DNA from: Paracoccaceae bacterium
GTDB lineage: Bacteria > Pseudomonadota > Alphaproteobacteria > Rhodobacterales > Rhodobacteraceae
Length of the DNA: 12,642 nt
Direction: 5' to 3'
Assembly: GCA_027030435.1 (NCBI GenBank)
Contig: JALVEX010000162.1
Coordinates: 1 to 12,642 of the forward strand
Under the pieces are notes generated by a model. The model was not told where the DNA came from. It saw only the letters and a list, made by a program, of their open reading frames with translations, and made no database searches. Of the stretch, positions 6,653-12,642 are shown one piece after another (within the stretch, counting starts at the first letter, position 1; each line of letters begins with the position of its first letter). A program made the position numbers and the translations under genes.

Positions 6653-6709
6653 TTGCCGTTTCATCAGGGGCGGTCAGAGGCATAATCGAGCTTTCTTAAC
6701 ATATCGTAA

Positions 6710-6741
6710 CTTGCCACAATGCAGGCAAGCCCTTAGCCTGC
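6710..6741 (+). promoter_or_regulatory. Overlapping inverted repeats in the yejA leader
   Basis: CTTGCC (6710-6715) can pair with GGCAAG (6724-6729), while GCAGGC (6721-6726) can pair with GCCTGC (6736-6741). The two hairpins share 6724-6726 and so exclude each other. They lie 28-59 nt before the yejA start. An AT-rich stretch upstream (TTCTTAACATATCG, 6694-6707) is the likeliest promoter area. They may be an operator or a leader structure; chance is possible with 6-bp arms. Confidence 0.3.
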
Positions 6742-6768
6742 CTCGATGATGTTCTTCGGGAGGATGAC

Positions 6769-8697
6769 ATGAGCCGTATTCGCACCGGAAACATGGCCGT
6801 TGCCGCCTCGCAGGCCAGGGTTTGCATGATGCACACCTGGCTTGCCGTGATCTCCACCGCCCTTGCCCTCCTGGCCTTGCCCTTCATGGCACAGGGCCTG
6901 CGCGCCGAGGAAGGGATCATCAAGGCCCATGCCATCTCCACCTTCGGCAATCTGAAATACGGGCCCGATTTCAAGCATCTCGAATATGTGAATCCGGATG
7001 CGCCCAAGGGGGGCGAGATTTCCGAATGGGCCTTCGGCTCCTTCGATTCGATGCACCCCTATACGATCAAGGGGCGCTCTGGCGCGCTTTCCACGATCTT
7101 TTTCGAAAGCCTCCTGACCGGCACGGCCGATACGATCGGCGAAAGCTACTGCCTCCTGTGCGAGAGCCTCGAATACCCGAAGGACCGCTCCTGGGTGATC
7201 TTCAACCTGCGCCCCGAGGCACGCTTTTCCGATGGTAGCCCGCTAACGGCCGATGACGTGGCCTTCTCCTACGAAACCTTCCTTACCAAGGGGCTGACGA
7301 GCTTTCGCGTGCAGCTTGCCAAGAAGGTGGAGAGCGTGGAGGTGCTGGGGCCCCACAGGATCAGGTTCACCTTCAAGGCCGATGCCCCGAAGCGCGACGT
7401 GATCCAGGATGTGGGGGGAATCCCCGTCTTCTCGAAGGCGGATTTCATCCGGCGCGATTTCCAGTTCACCGAAAGCACGCTCGAGCCGCTTCTGGGCTCC
7501 GGGCCCTATGTGCTCGATCGCCTCGATGTGGGGCAGACGATCGTTTACCGCCGCAATCCCGATTACTGGGGGGAGAAGCTCCCGATCAATATCGGGCGTA
7601 ACAATTTCGATCGCATCCGCATCGAATATTACGCCGATTACAATGCCGCCTTCGAGGGCTTCAAGGGCGGCACCTATACCTTCCGCAATGAGGCGGCCTC
7701 GAAGATCTGGGCCACTGGCTACGATTTCCCCGCCGTGAAGGAGGGCATCGTGATCAAGGAGGCCCTTCCCGATGGCGACAAGGCCACCGGGCAATCCTTC
7801 ATCTTCAATCTCAGGCGCGAGAAATTCCAGGATCCCCGGGTGCGCGAGGCGATCGGGCTCATGTTCAATTTCGAGTGGTCCAACGAGCGGCTTTTCTACG
7901 GGCTCTATGCCCGCATCAATTCCTTTTGGGAAAACAGCTATCTCGCCGCCGAGGGGCTGCCCTCGCCCGAGGAGAAGGCCATCCTCGAGCCGCTCGCGGA
8001 TATGCTTCCCCCCGGCGTGCTCGATCAGCCGGCGGTGGTGCAGCATGTTTCCACCCCGAAACGCCCGCTCGATCGCAAGGCGCTGCGCAAGGCGGCGGCG
8101 CTTCTCGATGCCGCCGGCTGGAAGGTGGGATCGGACGGCATGCGCCGTAACGCGAAGGGCGAGCTGCTCACTGTCGAATTCCTAAACGACAGCCAGACCT
8201 TCAACCGCGTGATCAATCCTTACGTGGAAAATCTCAAGCGCCTCGGTGTGGATGCGCGCCACGTGTTCGTGGACAACGCCCAGATGGAGGTGCGCACCCG
8301 TCCGCCCTCCTATGATTTCGACATCATCACATCGATGATCCAGACAAGCTACATCCCCGGCACCGAGCTTCGCCAGTATTTCGGCTCCGAAACGGCCGAC
8401 AGTTCCGCCTTCAATCTGATGGGGCTCAGGAACGAGGCGGTGGACAGGCTGATCGACGTGGTGCTGAAAGCAGATACCCAAGACGAACTCACCACATCGG
8501 TGCATGCGCTCGATCGGGTGCTGCGCGCACTGCGCTTCTGGGTGCCGCAATGGTACAAGAACGTCCACACGGTGGCCTATTACAACATGTACGAGCACCC
8601 CGAAAAGCTGCCGCCCTATGCGCTGGGCGAGCTGGATTTCTGGTGGCAGAACGCCGAGAAGGCCGCGGCCCTCAAGGCCTCCGGCGCGCTGCGCTGA
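6769..8697 (+). CDS. yejA: Periplasmic peptide-binding protein of a YejABEF ABC importer
   Basis: Captures the substrate in the periplasm and hands it to the YejBE permease. In E. coli the system imports microcin C and peptides; in Brucella it has been linked to antimicrobial-peptide resistance. The exact substrate here is unknown. The 642-residue protein has a signal peptide (hydrophobic core 23-40, likely cut at GLRA-EEG after residue 46) with no lipobox cysteine, so it is soluble. A family 5 solute-binding fold follows: HAISTFGNLKYGPDFKHLEY, PKGGEISEWAFGSFDSMHPY, RPEARFSDGSPLTADDVAFS, the typical GSGPYVL and RNPDYWG, and FIFNLRREKFQDPRVREAIG. The length is close to E. coli YejA (604), with a longer N-terminus. 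ATG 6769 follows GGGAGGATGAC, an excellent ribosome site, so I keep the long leader despite a later Met pair at residues 20-21. First gene of the operon. Confidence 0.95.
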   Translation: MSRIRTGNMAVAASQARVCMMHTWLAVISTALALLALPFMAQGLRAEEGIIKAHAISTFGNLKYGPDFKHLEYVNPDAPKGGEISEWAFGSFDSMHPYTIKGRSGALSTIFFESLLTGTADTIGESYCLLCESLEYPKDRSWVIFNLRPEARFSDGSPLTADDVAFSYETFLTKGLTSFRVQLAKKVESVEVLGPHRIRFTFKADAPKRDVIQDVGGIPVFSKADFIRRDFQFTESTLEPLLGSGPYVLDRLDVGQTIVYRRNPDYWGEKLPINIGRNNFDRIRIEYYADYNAAFEGFKGGTYTFRNEAASKIWATGYDFPAVKEGIVIKEALPDGDKATGQSFIFNLRREKFQDPRVREAIGLMFNFEWSNERLFYGLYARINSFWENSYLAAEGLPSPEEKAILEPLADMLPPGVLDQPAVVQHVSTPKRPLDRKALRKAAALLDAAGWKVGSDGMRRNAKGELLTVEFLNDSQTFNRVINPYVENLKRLGVDARHVFVDNAQMEVRTRPPSYDFDIITSMIQTSYIPGTELRQYFGSETADSSAFNLMGLRNEAVDRLIDVVLKADTQDELTTSVHALDRVLRALRFWVPQWYKNVHTVAYYNMYEHPEKLPPYALGELDFWWQNAEKAAALKASGALR

Positions 8698-8745
8698 GGC
8701 GGCGACGGGGCAGGGCGAGACCGGGCAGGAAGGCAGGCAGAGAAA

Positions 8746-9837
8746 ATGGGTGCATATATCCTGAGGCGGCTGTTTCTGGTCATCCCCACGCTTTTCGGGA
8801 TGATGGTGATCAATTTCGCTCTTATCCAGTTCGTGCCCGGCGGGCCGATCGAGCAGGTTCTGGCCCAGCTCGAGGGGCAGGGGGATGCCTTCGAAACCAT
8901 CGCCGGGGGTTCTGATGCCGGCAATGCCGGGAGCGAGATGCAGACGGGCGAGGATACCTATGCCGGCGCGCGTGGCCTGCCGCCCGAGCTTCTGGAGGAT
9001 CTGAAGAAACAGTTCGGCTTCGACAAGCCCCCCCTCCAGCGCTTTCTCGACATGATGTGGAATTACATCCGCTTCGATTTCGGCGAGAGCTATTTCCGCT
9101 CCGCCCGGGTGGTGGACATGGTGATCGAGAAGATGCCCGTTTCGATCACGCTGGGGCTTTGGTCCACGCTGATCGCCTATCTTGTCTCCATCCCGCTCGG
9201 GATCAGGAAGGCGGTGCGCGACGGCTCGCGTTTCGATACCTGGACAAGCGGCGTCATCATCGTGGCCTATGCGATCCCCGGCTTCCTCTTCGCGATCCTG
9301 CTGCTGGTGCTTTTCGCCGGCGGCTCCTACTGGAAGATATTCCCCCTGCGCGGCCTCACCTCGCCCAACTGGGATGAGCTTTCCATGATCGGCAAGGTGC
9401 TCGATTACCTCTGGCACATCACCCTGCCGGTGATCGCCTCCACCATCGCCTCCTTCGCCACCCTCACCCTGCTCACCAAGAATTCCTTCCTTGACGAGAT
9501 CAAGAAGCAATATGTGATCACCGCCCGCGCCAAGGGGCTTTCGGAGCGCAGGGTTCTCTATGGCCATGTGTTCCGCAATGCGATGCTGATCGTGATCGCG
9601 AGCTTCCCGAGCCTCTTCGTGGGCGTTTTCTTCGGCGGCTCGATCCTGATCGAGACCATCTTCTCGCTCGATGGGCTCGGGCGCATGGGCTTCGAGGCGG
9701 CGGTCAACCGCGATTACCCGGTGATGTTTGCCACGCTTTACGCCTTCGGCCTCCTCGGCCTTCTCGTGGGGATCCTTTCGGATCTGATGTATGTCTTTGT
9801 CGATCCGCGGATCGATTTCGGCAAGCGGGAGGGCTAG
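8746..9837 (+). CDS. yejB: YejB inner-membrane permease of the ABC importer
   Basis: One of two permease subunits forming the membrane channel with YejE. It has 363 residues (E. coli YejB 364). It starts MGAYILRRLFLVIPTLFGMM, the first membrane helix typical of the DppB/OppB class, followed by FVPGGPIEQ. A long periplasmic segment (about 35-130) includes the polar stretch GGSDAGNAGSEMQTGEDTYA (54-73), present in YejB proteins but not in short DppB homologues. About five further helices follow. The EAA coupling loop that docks on the ATPase is visible as ITARAKGLSERRVLYGHVFR (258-277). The C-terminus ends FVDPRIDFGKREG. The ATG at 8746 follows GGCAGGCAGAG; the 48-nt gap after yejA is the largest in the operon and shows no clear promoter. 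Confidence 0.95.
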   Translation: MGAYILRRLFLVIPTLFGMMVINFALIQFVPGGPIEQVLAQLEGQGDAFETIAGGSDAGNAGSEMQTGEDTYAGARGLPPELLEDLKKQFGFDKPPLQRFLDMMWNYIRFDFGESYFRSARVVDMVIEKMPVSITLGLWSTLIAYLVSIPLGIRKAVRDGSRFDTWTSGVIIVAYAIPGFLFAILLLVLFAGGSYWKIFPLRGLTSPNWDELSMIGKVLDYLWHITLPVIASTIASFATLTLLTKNSFLDEIKKQYVITARAKGLSERRVLYGHVFRNAMLIVIASFPSLFVGVFFGGSILIETIFSLDGLGRMGFEAAVNRDYPVMFATLYAFGLLGLLVGILSDLMYVFVDPRIDFGKREG

Positions 9838-9840
9838 GCG

Positions 9841-10943
9841 ATGCAGCTCTCTCCCCTCAACCAGCGCCGATGGCGCAATTTCAAGCGCAACCGCCGCGCT
9901 TTCTGGTCGCTCTGGATCTTCCTCGTGCTGTTCGGCCTTTCGCTCTTTGCCGAGTTCATCGCCAATGACAAACCCCTGATCGTCAATTACCGGGGCGATC
10001 TCTATTTTCCGGTGGTGAAATTCTATCCAGAGACAGCCTTCGGCGGTGATTTCCAGACAGAAGCGAGCTACCGCGATCCCGAGGTGCAATGCCTGATCAT
10101 CACCGGCGGGCTCGAAGAATGCTTCGACGATCCCGAGGCGGTGATGGCAGATGCCGAAGATGGCGAGGTGAACGGCAAGAAGATCGAGAAAGGCTGGATG
10201 ATCTGGCCGCTCGTGCCCTATTCCTACAACACCCCCAACGAGCTTGACACCGCCGCGCCCTCGCCCCCCGATGCCGAGCACTGGCTGGGCACGGATGACG
10301 CCACTCGTGATGTGCTGGCGCGGGTGATCTACGGATTTCGCCTCTCGATCCTGTTCACCCTGATCGTGACCGCCATATCGTCGGTGATCGGCATCATCGC
10401 CGGCGCGATCCAGGGCTATTTCGGCGGCTGGATCGATCTCGGCCTGCAAAGGATGCTCGAGATATGGGGCTCTGTGCCCGAGCTTTACGTCATCATCATC
10501 CTCACCGCCATCATCGGACGAAGCTTCTGGCTCCTTGTAGTGATCGTGATCTTGTTTGGCTGGCCGCGCCTCGTTGGCGTGGTGCGGGCCGAATTCCTGC
10601 GCGCGCGCAATTTCGAATATGTGCGCGCGGCCAAGGCGCTTGGGGTTTCGGATCGCAAGATCATGTTCCGCCATATCCTGCCCAATGCCATGGTGGCCAC
10701 GCTCACCTTCCTGCCCTTCATCATCACCGGCGGCATCGCCACCCTGGCTTCGCTCGATTATCTCGGCTACGGCCTGCCGAGCTCCGCTCCCTCGCTCGGT
10801 GAGCTCACCCTCCAGGCCAAGCAGAATCTCCAGGCGCCCTGGCTCGGCTTCACCGCCTTCTTCGTGTTCGCCCTGATGCTTTCCCTGCTCGTCTTCATCT
10901 TCGAGGGCGTGCGCGATGCCTTCGATCCGCGAAAGACATTCGA

Positions 10944-10947
<4 letters not shown>
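9841..10947 (+). CDS. yejE: YejE inner-membrane permease of the ABC importer
   Basis: Second permease subunit (368 residues; E. coli YejE 341). A basic N-terminus (RRWRNFKRNRRAFWSLW, 9-25) precedes membrane helix 1 (about 22-40). It is followed by an unusually long periplasmic loop (about 42-160) bearing two cysteines (84, 94) that could form a disulphide. Then comes HWLGTDDATRDVLARVIYGF (147-166), the DppC/OppC-class motif, and the five-helix permease core. The EAA loop is YVRAAKALGVSDRKIMFRHI (260-279). The C-terminal FEGVRDAFDPR is typical of the family. It begins 3 nt after the yejB stop, with GGGAGGGC inside the end of yejB as ribosome site, and its last bases ATGA overlap the yejF start, so the three genes are translationally linked. 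Confidence 0.95.
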
Positions 10948-12554
<1,607 letters not shown>

Positions 12555-12565
12555 ACCGAAGGCCC

Positions 12566-12603
12566 CTTCATCTTGGCGAAAATACTCCCGCCGGAGGCAT
12601 GAA
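12566..12603 (+). repeat. Intergenic tail motif after yejF (recurrent-looking)
   Basis: The stretch CTTCATCTTGGCGAAAATAC followed by TCCCGCCGGAGGCATGAA resembles a short motif I recall seeing behind many genes in Rhodobacteraceae genomes. It contains a small hairpin, CTCC 12585-12588 with GGAG 12593-12596 around a CGCC loop. Its place just past an operon end suggests transcript-end processing or termination. Only one copy lies in this window, so the dispersed-repeat status comes from memory, not from the sequence. Confidence 0.4.
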
Positions 12604-12642
12604 ATCTCTTCCCCGACGGATACCGCAAGCGCTTCAGATAGC

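Noticed and set aside
5939..6664. A 241-codon minus-strand open frame covering cycM
   Set aside because: It overlaps the complete cytochrome c gene and the pheA start, has no family resemblance, and cycM shows heme motif, anchor and ribosome site.
8182..10674. An 830-codon open frame on the minus strand opposite yejA, yejB and yejE
   Set aside because: It lies antisense to three well-recognised transporter genes, spans their gene boundaries and gives a His/Asp/Glu/Arg-rich sequence with no recognisable domain. High GC and the codon bias of the real genes explain the lack of stops.

Overview
The window reads as chromosomal DNA from a high-GC alphaproteobacterium, most likely Rhodobacteraceae or a close relative. 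This rests on gene content and neighbourhood (prephenate dehydratase divergent from a membrane-anchored CycM-type cytochrome c; NudC next to a small SRPBCC protein; a YejABEF transporter), on strong G/C-ending codon use, and on a tail motif after yejF that I recall from intergenic regions of this family. No 16S gene or other decisive marker is present, so the family is inferred.

Layout. Positions 1-126 look like one end of an IS21-family insertion sequence: a GC-rich hairpin, then two 23-nt terminal repeats ending in the family's CA terminus; no transposase gene is visible. Positions about 272-373 (minus) hold the 4.5S signal recognition particle RNA gene (ffs) with a recognisable promoter. 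Upstream of it, also on the minus strand, lies the cluster cpdB (2',3'-cyclic nucleotide phosphodiesterase/3'-nucleotidase, probably Tat-exported), tag (3-methyladenine DNA glycosylase I; its TTG start overlaps the cpdB stop as TTGA) and a small one-helix membrane or secreted protein of unknown function. Divergent from cpdB, nudC (NAD(H) pyrophosphatase/NAD-cap hydrolase) and a SRPBCC-fold protein form a two-gene plus-strand unit. This converges on pheA (prephenate dehydratase, minus), which is divergent from cycM (membrane-bound cytochrome c, plus).

The right half (6769-12554) is one compact plus-strand operon, yejA-yejB-yejE-yejF. It encodes a complete peptide-type ABC importer: a periplasmic binding protein, two permeases and a fused double ATPase. 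YejB to YejE are separated by 3 nt, and YejE to YejF overlap by ATGA. The last 88 bases contain the tail motif and no gene.

I do not see a previously undescribed system here. Nearly every base is explained by familiar housekeeping or transport genes. The most useful second looks are the IS21 end beside ffs, the structured non-coding stretch between them, the TTGA coupling of cpdB and tag, the uncharacterised small protein, the inverted repeats in the pheA/cycM and yejA leaders, and the recurrent tail motif.
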